Assembly: GCA_937951315.1 (NCBI GenBank)
Contig: CALFCG010000184.1
Coordinates: 1 to 36,700, forward strand
Reading direction: 5' to 3'
DNA length: 36,700 nucleotides
Source of the DNA: an uncultured cyanobacterium
GTDB taxonomy: Bacteria; Cyanobacteriota; Cyanobacteriia; Thermosynechococcales; Thermosynechococcaceae
Every line of letters starts with the position of its first letter. Position 1 is the first letter of the stretch. Below are positions 1 to 9,403 of this stretch, piece after piece. The position numbers and the translations under genes are program-made. The notes beneath the pieces were generated by a model. That model was not told the DNA's origin. It searched no databases and saw nothing but the letters and a program-made list of their open reading frames with translations.

Positions 1-138
1 ATCTGACAATCGCCATCCAAAATGTTGGAGTCAGTTTTCAAAATAATTCTGATATAGATTTTACGTCCATAGTTTATAGGGCTTAGTGCTTGTTATTCTT
101 GCTTTAGATGCAGTTAAGCAATTTCATCGGTCCGTTTA

Positions 139-1623
139 TCATTCGTCAGAGGAGCTATAGGGAGATGAGCTTCCTGGTGTATCTGCTGCGCGTGGAGCTT
201 GTTGTCTGTTGTGCGGGCGGAGAGGCAGAACGGTTTGAAGAGGTTGCTTTTTCCTTTTCGTTGACTGACGGCGACGAGACGTATTCTCTTCGCTCGTATC
301 TTCAGCAATAACTTCATAGAGTCGAGCGAGTTTGCTCGGGTCTTTCCCTTTTCTGAGGATACGCCCGAGTCGTTGGATATGTTCTCGGGCTGAGCCAGTC
401 CCAGAGAGAACAATGGCAACACTAGCGGCAGGGACGTCAACCCCTTCATTAAGCACCCGGGAAGCGACGATTCTTGGATATTCCCCTGAACGAAACCGCA
501 GCAAAATATCATGACGTTCTTTTACTGGCGTTTGATGGGTGATGGCTGGAATCAAAAAGTCCTGTGAAATTCGGTAAACGGTGGCGTTATCGTCTGTAAA
601 GATCAGCGTTTGTTGCTGATGATGTTGTGCTAATAAATCTTCTAAAACACGTAACTTGCCTTCAGTGCCGAATGCAAGGGCTCTGGCTTGTCGGTGAGCT
701 CGCATGGCCCGCCGACCGGCTGTGGATTGAGCGCTTTGGCGGACGAAATTCTGCCATCCCTGAAGGCTTCCGAGATAAATACCAGCATCTTGCAAAAATT
801 GATTGCGGAGATGGGTTAGCTTTTCATATTGCTGACGTTCTTGTTTGGAGAGCTTCACTTGAATTTGAACGGTTTCATGTTGGGCAAGGGCAAGTCCCGA
901 TAGCTCTTCTGGTGACTTTCGATAGATTTCCGGACCAATGAGTTGTGTGAGGTCTTCGTGCCTACCGTCACTGCGATCAGGGGTTGCCGTTAGGCCCAGT
1001 CGGTAAGGTGAGATGGCTCCTTCGGCAATGACTCGATGAAAGTCGCTGGGAAGGTGATGGCATTCGTCAAAGACCATCAGCCCGTAGAGATTACCCAAGT
1101 GCTCAGCTTGAATCGCGGCGCTATTGTAGGTTGCCACGAGCAATGGTGTACGGTCCCGTGAGCCACCTCCCAATAGTCCTACTTCTGTGTTCGGAAAGGT
1201 GGCTTCAAGTTGGGCATACCATTGGTGCATTAAGTCTAAGGTTGGGACAATGATCAGGGTCGATCGCTGGGTGGCTTGAATGGCCATCTGAGCCAAGTAG
1301 GTTTTCCCCGCAGCTGTGGGCAGAACAACAACACCTTGCTTGTTGGCTGCCTGCCATGCTGCTAATGCCTCTTGCTGGTGAGGATAGGGTGTCATTCCTA
1401 GGGCTGAAGTGAGCTCAAGTTTTTGATAGGCTTTAGCTTTGTCGATAAGGCGCGGGTCAGAATTTGCGATCGCATCCTTCAACCCTCGATAATCAATGGC
1501 TGGGATCCGAAACTTTTCAATCCGGTCATCCCACGTCGCAAAGTCTAACCAATCTTTACCCCGAGGTGGTGGGTGCAGGATTAAAGTGCCTCGATCATAG
1601 GTAAGAGTTGGATTGCGAGCCAT
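139..1623 (-). CDS. XPB/RAD25-like superfamily 2 DNA helicase
   Basis: 494 aa ORF, ATG start. Walker A PTAAGKT, DEAH-type box DECHH, motif III LTATPDR, motif VI HIQRLGRILRKGK; N-terminal extension and spacing resemble archaeal/bacterial XPB. Basic low-complexity C-terminal tail. Confidence 0.88.
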   Translation of the reverse strand: MARNPTLTYDRGTLILHPPPRGKDWLDFATWDDRIEKFRIPAIDYRGLKDAIANSDPRLIDKAKAYQKLELTSALGMTPYPHQQEALAAWQAANKQGVVVLPTAAGKTYLAQMAIQATQRSTLIIVPTLDLMHQWYAQLEATFPNTEVGLLGGGSRDRTPLLVATYNSAAIQAEHLGNLYGLMVFDECHHLPSDFHRVIAEGAISPYRLGLTATPDRSDGRHEDLTQLIGPEIYRKSPEELSGLALAQHETVQIQVKLSKQERQQYEKLTHLRNQFLQDAGIYLGSLQGWQNFVRQSAQSTAGRRAMRAHRQARALAFGTEGKLRVLEDLLAQHHQQQTLIFTDDNATVYRISQDFLIPAITHQTPVKERHDILLRFRSGEYPRIVASRVLNEGVDVPAASVAIVLSGTGSAREHIQRLGRILRKGKDPSKLARLYEVIAEDTSEENTSRRRQSTKRKKQPLQTVLPLRPHNRQQAPRAADTPGSSSPYSSSDE

Positions 1624-1842
1624 CGTATGAAATCCACTTATCGCAAAGACAAATATGCATCAAAAAGACCTTGACCTGGTAAGGAAGGTCCTGGAATTCA
1701 GTTCCTGCCTTCGTCGCTTTGTCGTTTTATCCTTCCCCTGCTGCTCAATCTGTCTTATTGGCCAGGTTGTGAGTAATGCTGAGTCTTTTTGTTCAGCTGA
1801 TAGCTACCGCTTAACGTATCTACTATCAACAATTTGACACAC

Positions 1843-2292
1843 TTAGGGGGATCTCTCCATTCGGACAAGATCCAGCGTTTCCTCCGTCACGGTAAAACCC
1901 AGCCTTTTATAGAATCTCTGGGCAGGATTAATCGCTATGACTTGAAGACGAACAGGAATGTGGGTTTGTCTCGCTTCTGCAATTAGCTTGTTTAGCAACA
2001 CTGTACAAATGCCTAACCTCTGATATTCAGGTAAGAGGTAGATTTGATCCAGTTGAATATGGGTTTGCAACCTTTCGACAATCAAGACGCCAACCGCAAC
2101 ATTTTGGATCTGAATAACCTGTGCCTTTGCAGAAAGACAGTCTTCTTGAGATTCACGTTGCACCCTTGATTCATCCCATCTGCCCCAAGTCGCAATAATG
2201 AACTTGCGCCTGGTTTGATCGATGACCTGAAAAAAGGGAGGGGCATCGTCTCGGTTGGCTGAGCGGAGCGTGAAGTTGACGGGTGGGGCCAT
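1843..2292 (-). CDS. GNAT family N-acetyltransferase
   Basis: 149 aa; acetyl-CoA binding region IYLLPEYQRLGICTVLLNKLIAEA and C-terminal NPAQRFYKRLGF typical of GNAT. Confidence 0.85.
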   Translation of the reverse strand: MAPPVNFTLRSANRDDAPPFFQVIDQTRRKFIIATWGRWDESRVQRESQEDCLSAKAQVIQIQNVAVGVLIVERLQTHIQLDQIYLLPEYQRLGICTVLLNKLIAEARQTHIPVRLQVIAINPAQRFYKRLGFTVTEETLDLVRMERSP

Positions 2293-2353
2293 ATCATAGG
2301 TGCATGGATTGAATGTACTCGAGAGTACTTAGTGCTCTTTTTGGAGCCGCCCA

Positions 2354-2905
2354 TTATGGGGTCGATGGCCAAATGTCTTTGTAGTAGACCTCTAAGCACT
2401 CGCGCATTAAATCTTGGTGGTTAAACGCTAATTGCATTGAGAGTGCTGCCTCTAGTTCATACCACCGCGCTTCAATGACTTCACCCTTTGAAACCTGTGG
2501 TTGTAGCTTCGGTAGTTCAGCTGCAGATGCCAAAAAGAACATGAGCGGAAACCGGAGCGTTACATTTTGGCGGCGAAGGGGTTCACTGTAGACAAAATAC
2601 GGCTGCTCAAGATTCCCCTCAAACCGATGTTTCGCCTGTAGTGCTGGGATATCAATTCCCAATTCCTCCCAAATCTCTCGAATGACAGCCCCACCAGCGG
2701 TTTCGCCATAATCTAGATAACCACCTGCGAGGCCCCACTTGCCTTGCTCGTCAGGTAAGTCCGTTCCGCGCTGACCCAAAGGAACATAGGCTTCTGCATT
2801 GCCAACAACAAATAACGTGACGGGGACAACCGTGACGCTGCGACTAATCCAAATCTCTTCACCATTGTGGGAGATACAGCGGTTAGGGGTATTTTGAAAC
2901 TTCAA
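2354..2905 (-). CDS. NUDIX hydrolase
   Basis: 183 aa; Nudix box GGYLDYGETAGGAVIREIWEELGI (GX5EX7REUXEEXGU). Confidence 0.9.
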   Translation of the reverse strand: MKFQNTPNRCISHNGEEIWISRSVTVVPVTLFVVGNAEAYVPLGQRGTDLPDEQGKWGLAGGYLDYGETAGGAVIREIWEELGIDIPALQAKHRFEGNLEQPYFVYSEPLRRQNVTLRFPLMFFLASAAELPKLQPQVSKGEVIEARWYELEAALSMQLAFNHQDLMRECLEVYYKDIWPSTP

Positions 2906-3039
2906 AATCTAGCCTTAAAGAACAATTCAGTCATTTTATTCCTAAAAATTATCGCGTGTAACTGAAACAGACATTAGGCGTTTTCCAACAACAAAGATAT
3001 AATGTTTGAATTAATTAAAGAAAATTTTACATTTATCTA

Positions 3040-3747
3040 TTGAGCTTGATTATGCCTAGAGTAATTACTGATTTTGACGGTCCTATTATGGACGTTTCTG
3101 AACGTTATTACAGGGCTTATCTTTATTGTTTAGCCGAGGTGAGGCAGCCTGAGCAGTCAGTGCTGCAGCTTACAAAGCAAGAGTTTTGGTCTTTGAAACG
3201 AGCCAAAGTTGCTGAAACCCAGATTGCACTTCAGTCAGGTCTCGATGAAGATCAGTCTTTCCGGTTTGCTCAATTGCGTCGAGAGACCGTTCATGCAATG
3301 CCCTACTTTAAGTACGACACGCCTGTGCTGGGTGCAGTGGAAACATTAGAGATGCTCCAGCGCGCGGGATTTGATTTGGTCGTGATGACAATGCGGCGCA
3401 CGCGAGAATTAGACTATGCTCTACAGCGGTTTGACCTAGGTCGTTTTTTCCCTTGGGATCGGCGCTACTGTTTAGCCAATGACTATGTAAAGACAGCAGA
3501 TACGAAAGATAAGCCTTTGCTCATGGCACGAGCCATGCGTGAACTTCCGGCGACCTCTTCTACCTGGATGGTGGGGGATACTGAGGCTGACTTGGCTGCA
3601 GCACAGTCTCAACGTCTGCCTGCTATTGGTGTTCTTTCAGGAATTCGCGATCGCAGACAATTAGAGCAATACAGCCCCACTTACATTGCCTCCGATCTGG
3701 CCTCAGCCGCAGCAATGATATTGGATCGCTGTTTGCTAGCTGTCTAG
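3040..3747 (+). CDS. HAD-superfamily hydrolase
   Basis: DFDGPIMD (motif I), MTMRR (motif II), WMVGDTEADLAAA (motif IV). The ORF track uses TTG at 3040; ATG at 3052 (MPRVITDFDG) is the likelier start. Confidence 0.85.
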   Translation: MSLIMPRVITDFDGPIMDVSERYYRAYLYCLAEVRQPEQSVLQLTKQEFWSLKRAKVAETQIALQSGLDEDQSFRFAQLRRETVHAMPYFKYDTPVLGAVETLEMLQRAGFDLVVMTMRRTRELDYALQRFDLGRFFPWDRRYCLANDYVKTADTKDKPLLMARAMRELPATSSTWMVGDTEADLAAAQSQRLPAIGVLSGIRDRRQLEQYSPTYIASDLASAAAMILDRCLLAV

Positions 3748-3827
3748 AGGTGTTTGCAATATGGATCTTGCAATTGATGATCGAAAGATCCTCTATAGAT
3801 AGTATTTTGAGACATAGGAGCTTCATT

Positions 3828-3862
3828 CTGAAGCCATTGACTTCTGTGGTTGGAGGCTTCAG
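3828..3862 (+). terminator. possible terminator after the HAD gene
   Basis: 8-bp stem CTGAAGCC ... GGCTTCAG with a 19-nt loop followed by TTCTT. The long loop makes this weak. Confidence 0.35.
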
Positions 3863-3898
3863 TTCTTAGGCCCTGCGTAGCGATTTGGGATAAGTCGG

Positions 3899-4615
3899 AT
3901 GAATCATATAATGAACACCTTACGGAATATAGGGTACAGCCTAAGACAAGGGGTGGTTGTCATTACGGCCCTGTTGGTAGGATTGCAGCTTGTGATGGCC
4001 GTCCCTGTTTTAGCTGCTACAAGTGTTTTTGATGTCCCCAACATTACCGCTGATCCCAATAATTGGGTCGCAGATGAAGCTGAGGTTTTGAGTTCCTTTG
4101 CCGAGCGAACAATCAATAAGACCCTCTCTGATGTGGCGCAGCAGACCGGAAATGAGATTCGGATGGTCGCCGTTCGTGGTTTAAATTACGGTGTAACGCC
4201 ACAAGATTTTGCAGATCAGCTGTTTGAAGAGTGGTTCCCTGCTGAGTTTCAGGGGAATCAAGCTCTGCTGCTGCTAGATGTAAAGACAAAAGATGCTGCG
4301 ATTCGTGTGGGGCAGCAGACTAAAGATGTTATTCCCAACGAATTGGCCCAGAGTTTGGCCCTAGAGTCGCTTCTGATTCCGGTGCGTCAGGGAAACTATA
4401 ATCAGGCATTTCAGGATACTGCGACTCGGATTGAAACCGTGCTTTCAGGGAAAGCTGATCCAGGACCACCTGTGATCGAAATTGCACAGCTCCCAGAGCG
4501 CAACTACAAGACTTCCGGCGAAACGAATGATTATAATGCCGCGATTATTGTTGTTGTTTTATTGGTTGTCGCGACTATTGTGCCGATGGTGACTTACTTT
4601 ATGTATCTAAAGTAA
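3899..4615 (+). CDS. psb32: TPM-domain protein, Psb32-like (photosystem II protection/repair)
   Basis: 238 aa; N-terminal signal/TM segment, TPM domain (VADEAEVLSSFAERTINKTLSDVAQQTGNEIRMVAV...), C-terminal TM helix. Confidence 0.75.
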   Translation: MNHIMNTLRNIGYSLRQGVVVITALLVGLQLVMAVPVLAATSVFDVPNITADPNNWVADEAEVLSSFAERTINKTLSDVAQQTGNEIRMVAVRGLNYGVTPQDFADQLFEEWFPAEFQGNQALLLLDVKTKDAAIRVGQQTKDVIPNELAQSLALESLLIPVRQGNYNQAFQDTATRIETVLSGKADPGPPVIEIAQLPERNYKTSGETNDYNAAIIVVVLLVVATIVPMVTYFMYLK

Positions 4616-4646
4616 GTACCGTCACGATCGATTTTTCATCTATTCA

Positions 4647-4682
4647 AAACAACGACTTCTTGCAATTGGGAAGTCGTTGTTT
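4647..4682. terminator. rho-independent terminator
   Basis: 13-bp perfect stem AAACAACGACTTC / GAAGTCGTTGTTT just downstream of the Psb32-like CDS. Confidence 0.8.
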
Positions 4683-4714
4683 AGGTTTAAATCTAGTCTA
4701 GAAATCCATTAGCT

Positions 4715-5941
4715 ATGCTACCCACAGATTTATTGATGCATCGCTATCGGGGAGAAACTCTCGTTCCTAAGCGCTTGGCGTTAACTGAAGAAAATCTTGC
4801 GATCGCAACCACCCTGATCGCCTGTTTCCAGATGGCGAAAGCCCAGGGTGAAACCAAAGGTTCTCTCAGCACCCGTCTTCAGGCGTTAGAAGGAGACAGT
4901 ACGAACTATCGTATCCAGAGAGGGTTAGCCCATCTTCTTATGGGACTCAGCACCTTTGAAACCATTAGTCCCCTAGATCCACCAGCTTTAAGGCAGAGAA
5001 CTTTTCAATTGTCAGCCCTGACTATTTCTAGTCTAAAAACCACCCAAACAACCCTAGATAAAGTCGCCGATCAGCTTACTCAGTCTCTAGGCTATGACGT
5101 TCACCCTGAGCATGTTCGTCAAGGACTCTATGCAGACCTCACTGAAAATCAAATTTTGACTCAGTTTGAAGGCCCCACCGCTGAAGCCTTGCTGCACCGT
5201 TACAACCTCTCTCAAGTCCAGGGTGTCTTTTACCGAGCAAGCCAGATTCTCCTCACTGCACACCGCAATGATCCAGGAGAATACAAGTTGCTGTTTCGCT
5301 ATCTTAAGCTTTTTGGCCTTATGGCCTATATCGAAGGTGATGCCGATCATGGATTTACGCTCACCATTGATGGTCCTGCCAGCCTCTTTAAGGCCAGTAC
5401 ACGCTATGGTTTGGCCTTAGCTAAGCTCCTGCCTGCATTGCTCCATGTCACCAAATGGAGCCTAACGGCGACGATTAACATCCGCGATACCTATACAAAA
5501 ACGACGCGAACCCGTCAGTTTGCTCTAGCTTCAGGCTGTGAACTCACCAGTCATTATCCACCCGGTAAACCCTTCGACAGTATGTTAGAAGAAAGCTTTG
5601 CAGATCGTTGGCAGAAGACGAAGACACAATGGCAGTTAGAGCGAGAAGTTGATCTGATTCCCATTCCTGGAAGCGTCATGATTCCTGATTTTCGCTTAGT
5701 TCACCCCGATGGACGAACGTTCTTGCTTGAAATTGTGGGCTATTGGCGATCTAAGTATCTGCAAAAAAAGTTTGCCCAAGTTCGCAAAGCAAACCGAAGC
5801 GACCTGATTTTAGCCATTTCCGATCGTCTCAATTTAGATAAAGCCGGCGTCAAAGTAGAGGGAACGCCGGCTCAAATTATCTGGTTTAAGTCCAAGCTCT
5901 CTCCCAAAGCAGTATTAGATATATTGGAACCCGCGATATAA
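4715..5941 (+). CDS. DUF790 family protein, Bax1-like PD-(D/E)XK nuclease
   Basis: 408 aa; N-term MLPTDLLMHRYRGETLVPKRL and C-terminal nuclease-like motif IPDFRLVHPDGRTFLLEIVGYWRSKYLQKK, as in the DUF790/Bax1 family. Confidence 0.82.
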   Translation: MLPTDLLMHRYRGETLVPKRLALTEENLAIATTLIACFQMAKAQGETKGSLSTRLQALEGDSTNYRIQRGLAHLLMGLSTFETISPLDPPALRQRTFQLSALTISSLKTTQTTLDKVADQLTQSLGYDVHPEHVRQGLYADLTENQILTQFEGPTAEALLHRYNLSQVQGVFYRASQILLTAHRNDPGEYKLLFRYLKLFGLMAYIEGDADHGFTLTIDGPASLFKASTRYGLALAKLLPALLHVTKWSLTATINIRDTYTKTTRTRQFALASGCELTSHYPPGKPFDSMLEESFADRWQKTKTQWQLEREVDLIPIPGSVMIPDFRLVHPDGRTFLLEIVGYWRSKYLQKKFAQVRKANRSDLILAISDRLNLDKAGVKVEGTPAQIIWFKSKLSPKAVLDILEPAI

Positions 5942-5986
5942 AGCTTCTAGGCTTTTCCAAATCACCTACTCAAGAGGTATAAACTA

Positions 5987-6766
5987 TTGTCCGCTTCCGC
6001 TCCCTCTGTCTCTAAATTTGGCTGTCTCTATGGAGTGGGGGTAGGACCAGGAGATCCAGAGCTGATCAGTATTAAAGGACTTCGTTGTCTTCAGCAAGTT
6101 CCTATCGTGGCCTTTCCTGCAGGCTTAAAGGGGCAGCCTGGCGTAGCAGAAAGAATCATTGAGCCTTGGCTCAGTTCTACCCAACATCGGCTTTCTCTGT
6201 CCTTTCCCTACGTTCAAGAGCAATCAGTACTAGAGCAAGCTTGGCATTTAGCGGCTGAAAAAGTGGGGCAGCATTTGGGGCAAGGACAGGATGTTACCTT
6301 TGCCTGTGAAGGTGATGTTAGCTTTTTCAGCACGTTTACTTACCTGTCTCAAGCTGTTCAAACCTTATATCCGCAGGTGCGTGTTGAAACAATCCCTGGT
6401 ATTTGTTCGCCAATGGCCGCAGCCGCGGCCATTGGTCTACCTTTGACGATGCAGCGAGATCGTCTTGCTATCTTACCTGCCCTCTATTGCCCAGACGATC
6501 TTATGGCGGTGATGACCTGGGCTGAAGTGGTTGTACTGATGAAAGTTGGTTCTGTCTATCGACAGGTTTGGTCTTTACTCAATCAGGCTCAGCTCTTGCC
6601 TCACAGTTATGTCGTGGTTCAGGCTAGTGCTTCTCAGCAAAGAATTTATCAGGATTTACAGCATCACCCCCAGCTTGAACTGCCTTATTTTTCCTTGTTA
6701 ATTATCTATGTAAAGGCTGCTAGAGAGAAGATGCCGCATGACATAGGAGGGCTACCACATCCTTGA
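5987..6766 (+). CDS. cobI: precorrin-2 C(20)-methyltransferase
   Basis: 259 aa, TTG start; SAM-dependent tetrapyrrole methylase signature LYGVGVGPGDPELISIKGLRCL, ACEGDVSFFSTFTYL, ETIPGICSPMAAAAA. Confidence 0.85.
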   Translation: MSASAPSVSKFGCLYGVGVGPGDPELISIKGLRCLQQVPIVAFPAGLKGQPGVAERIIEPWLSSTQHRLSLSFPYVQEQSVLEQAWHLAAEKVGQHLGQGQDVTFACEGDVSFFSTFTYLSQAVQTLYPQVRVETIPGICSPMAAAAAIGLPLTMQRDRLAILPALYCPDDLMAVMTWAEVVVLMKVGSVYRQVWSLLNQAQLLPHSYVVVQASASQQRIYQDLQHHPQLELPYFSLLIIYVKAAREKMPHDIGGLPHP

Positions 6767-6978
6767 AATCGATCAATTGTTGGGCACTTATGTTTGAAGA
6801 GTGATTCCTGGTTGTCGGAGCGCAATGGATCTATCTATTGAACGTGTTCAATCTCATTTACCACATTCTTATTGAGAAATCTTGCAGATACTGCAAATTA
6901 TGTAGACAATGGATACAGTTACTGAACTATGCTTGGTCTGCTAGTGGCCATTTCACCTACAACCTTATCTTGTCTTAA

Positions 6979-8097
6979 ATGGAGTTACCCTCAATCCTTC
7001 AGATCGAAGAGATTACAAAGTCTTTTTCTCCTAGTACGCTTCCCGCCGTTGATCGTGTTTCCCTTGCGCTGAAGACTGGGGATATTTTGGGTCTATTGGG
7101 TCCATCAGGTTGTGGTAAGACAACCTTACTGAGAATTATTGCTGGTTTTGAACAAGCGCTGGGCTGTCTATATTTGAACGAAACACTTGTCTGTGGTCAA
7201 GGTGTTTGGGTCGAACCGGAGCTGCGGTCTGTCGGCATGGTTTTCCAGGATTTTGCTCTTTTCCCACATATGACCGTTAGCGACAATATTGGGTTTGGTT
7301 TACCAGGGAATCGAAGGCTAGGTGCGAGCTTCCAGCGTATTTCTGAGGTGATGGAGCTTGTCGGATTACAAGGACTGGAAAAACGCTACCCGCACGAGCT
7401 GTCTGGTGGGCAGCAGCAGCGAGTTGCTCTGGCACGTGCTTTGGCACCCCAACCCAGCTTAGTTTTGCTTGATGAACCCCTCAGTAACTTAGATGTTCAG
7501 GTGCGACTGCGGCTGCGCCAAGAGCTCCGAGATATTCTCAAATCAGCAGGTACCTCTGCTATTTTTGTGACTCATGATCAAGAAGAAGCAATGGCAATGG
7601 CGGATCAGGTTGCTGTCATGCGGGCGGGGCGGCTTGAGCAGATTGGTACACCGGAGGATATTTATCAGCATCCTCAGTCTCAATTTGTGGCTGAATTTGT
7701 GACACAGGCAAATTTTTTGCGGGTTGAGCGTCAAGGAACTGAGTGGCAAACGGAAGTATCAGATTTTGCTATTTCCGCAGGGCGGTCGGAGACTCTGACC
7801 CGTTCAATTAGTTTAAATGACTGCGCTACAGGGACTGTGATGATTCGCCAAGAAGATTTGCAACTGCGACCCAATCCAGCCGCAAGCACCATCATTCGAG
7901 ATCGTCAGTACCTAGGGCGTGAATATCGTTACTGTCTTCAAACTGATTCTGGTAAAGAGCTTCACGCTCGCACAAATATTAGCCAATCGCTTGCCATTGG
8001 GACGATGGTTCAACTTTCGCTCGCGACTCAAAGTATTCAGATATTTCCGGACTTAGCCTCTCCGACTTTTTCTCGCCCCATGATTCTTCAGCGCTGA
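6979..8097 (+). CDS. ABC transporter ATP-binding protein, Fe3+/FutC-like
   Basis: 372 aa; Walker A GPSGCGKTT, Q-loop FQDFALFPHMTV, signature LSGGQQQRVALARAL, Walker B LVLLDEP, plus C-terminal TOBE-like region. Confidence 0.88.
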   Translation: MELPSILQIEEITKSFSPSTLPAVDRVSLALKTGDILGLLGPSGCGKTTLLRIIAGFEQALGCLYLNETLVCGQGVWVEPELRSVGMVFQDFALFPHMTVSDNIGFGLPGNRRLGASFQRISEVMELVGLQGLEKRYPHELSGGQQQRVALARALAPQPSLVLLDEPLSNLDVQVRLRLRQELRDILKSAGTSAIFVTHDQEEAMAMADQVAVMRAGRLEQIGTPEDIYQHPQSQFVAEFVTQANFLRVERQGTEWQTEVSDFAISAGRSETLTRSISLNDCATGTVMIRQEDLQLRPNPAASTIIRDRQYLGREYRYCLQTDSGKELHARTNISQSLAIGTMVQLSLATQSIQIFPDLASPTFSRPMILQR

Positions 8098-8350
8098 CTT
8101 GCTTGAGCTCATCGGATTCTCGTTTTTCAGGATTCTGCTGCTTTGGATATTAAATATTTAATATTTGTGCTTGTTACTAATCTGTAGCTATTTCTAGCAT
8201 GCAGTGATGTCATGTGGCCTGTTTCTCTCTTCGGGAATAGCTACCGCAACCCACTAGACTTTTGAAGCCGTGATCGCATACTATTTGTCTCGCTTGAATT
8301 GCGGTTCCACTCTCGCCGTTTTGGCTGTACTGATGTCTTCATTCAATATA

Positions 8351-8388
8351 AAAAACTAACCAGATGGTAAAAACACCACCTGGTTAAT
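8351..8388 (-). terminator. rho-independent terminator of the PadR gene
   Basis: On the - strand: TTAACCAGGTGGTG-TTTTT-ACCATCTGGTTAG followed by TTTTTT; stem with one mismatch. Confidence 0.75.
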
Positions 8389-8447
8389 AGATGATCTCTA
8401 CTCAGGGCAGAGATTTCCGGTTGCTACTTTCACAAGCAGCTGAAACT

Positions 8448-8828
8448 TTAGCCGGATTGCCTCTGTTGAGGTTGAGCTGAGGGTTCTTGCTCGCCGATGT
8501 ATTTATGCCATAGACGACCTAAGCTTCTTGCCTCATCTCGCTTTTCTGCACTAATTTGATACATCCGCCGAGGACGACCCCGGCCCTGTACTTTCTGCCA
8601 GTACCCCTTAATAACCCCTTCTTCTTCTAGAAACTTGAGAGCACCGTATAGGACTGTATCTGACAATCGATAAAGTGAATGCTCAGCTTCAACAAGCTGA
8701 ATCAAAGCTGTTCCGTAGGAATCACCATGCTCCACTAAAATCGCCAGAATATAGCAAACGGCTACTTCTTTACTGAGATAGATAGGTGGTGGATCTTGAA
8801 AATACTGGTAAATATCTTGAAATTTCAT
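8448..8828 (-). CDS. PadR family transcriptional regulator
   Basis: 126 aa; winged-helix PadR pattern CYILAILVEHGDSYGTALIQLVE...LSDTVLYGALKFLEEEGVIKGYWQ...GRGRPRRMYQIS. Confidence 0.85.
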   Translation of the reverse strand: MKFQDIYQYFQDPPPIYLSKEVAVCYILAILVEHGDSYGTALIQLVEAEHSLYRLSDTVLYGALKFLEEEGVIKGYWQKVQGRGRPRRMYQISAEKRDEARSLGRLWHKYIGEQEPSAQPQQRQSG

Positions 8829-9361
8829 ATTTCTGTTTCTACCAATTGGCCCCCCGATAGCTAAGTAAATAGGAATGTAAGCTTAAGTAACCATGGGCTG
8901 AATGCCTCACAATTTCTCATATAAGCCGGTATTAGCGATTTTTATCACGATTCCCGACTCAACAGCACACATTAACCTGAGATTAGGATATTATCATGTG
9001 CTTTCCCCGACAAAAGTTAAATTTACTCGACAGCTTTACCAAATTAAGGTAACTACATTTAAGTTTGAGTGCCACTTAAAGCTTTGGGTAAGCAACTCAG
9101 TGTCTTTGTTGGCGGGCTTTCTACGTCGGAAACCCCAGGGTGATCAGTCCGAATGTATTCTATTGCAAACTTTACATTGTGATACAGGCAAGATATTGAA
9201 AAATCAGATGTCTCTGGTTAATGCGTTATTAATCTGGGCACTGTAGGTTTAATGAATTTCTTATTGACCTCTTGGAATTAAGCTTGAACTCCAAGGGAGG
9301 ATAGGAATAAGTGAGGCGTCCAGCAGCATGTTTCTTGGACCCTAACGCTACAATCAGAGGC

Positions 9362-9399
9362 AAGTTGAGGGAATGAACTCAAGTTTAGGGAATGAACTA
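9362..9399 (+). repeat. 19-bp tandem direct repeat (2 copies)
   Basis: AAGTTGAGGGAATGAACTC (9362-9380) and AAGTTTAGGGAATGAACTA (9381-9399), 17/19 identical, ending 4 nt before the kinase ATG at 9404. Confidence 0.9.
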
Positions 9400-9403
9400 A
9401 AGA

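Noticed and set aside
114-512. ORFs overlapping the XPB-like helicase (114..512 -, 332..514 +, 627..941 +)
   Set aside because: Alternative-frame or antisense ORFs inside a well-supported helicase CDS, with no recognisable domain.
1655-1837. 60-aa + strand ORF in the helicase/GNAT gap
   Set aside because: Short, no RBS or domain evidence, unusual composition; likely chance.
8902-9246. 114-aa + strand ORF upstream of the Ser/Thr kinase
   Set aside because: No recognisable motif, composition unlike the flanking genes; more likely non-coding leader or intergenic DNA.
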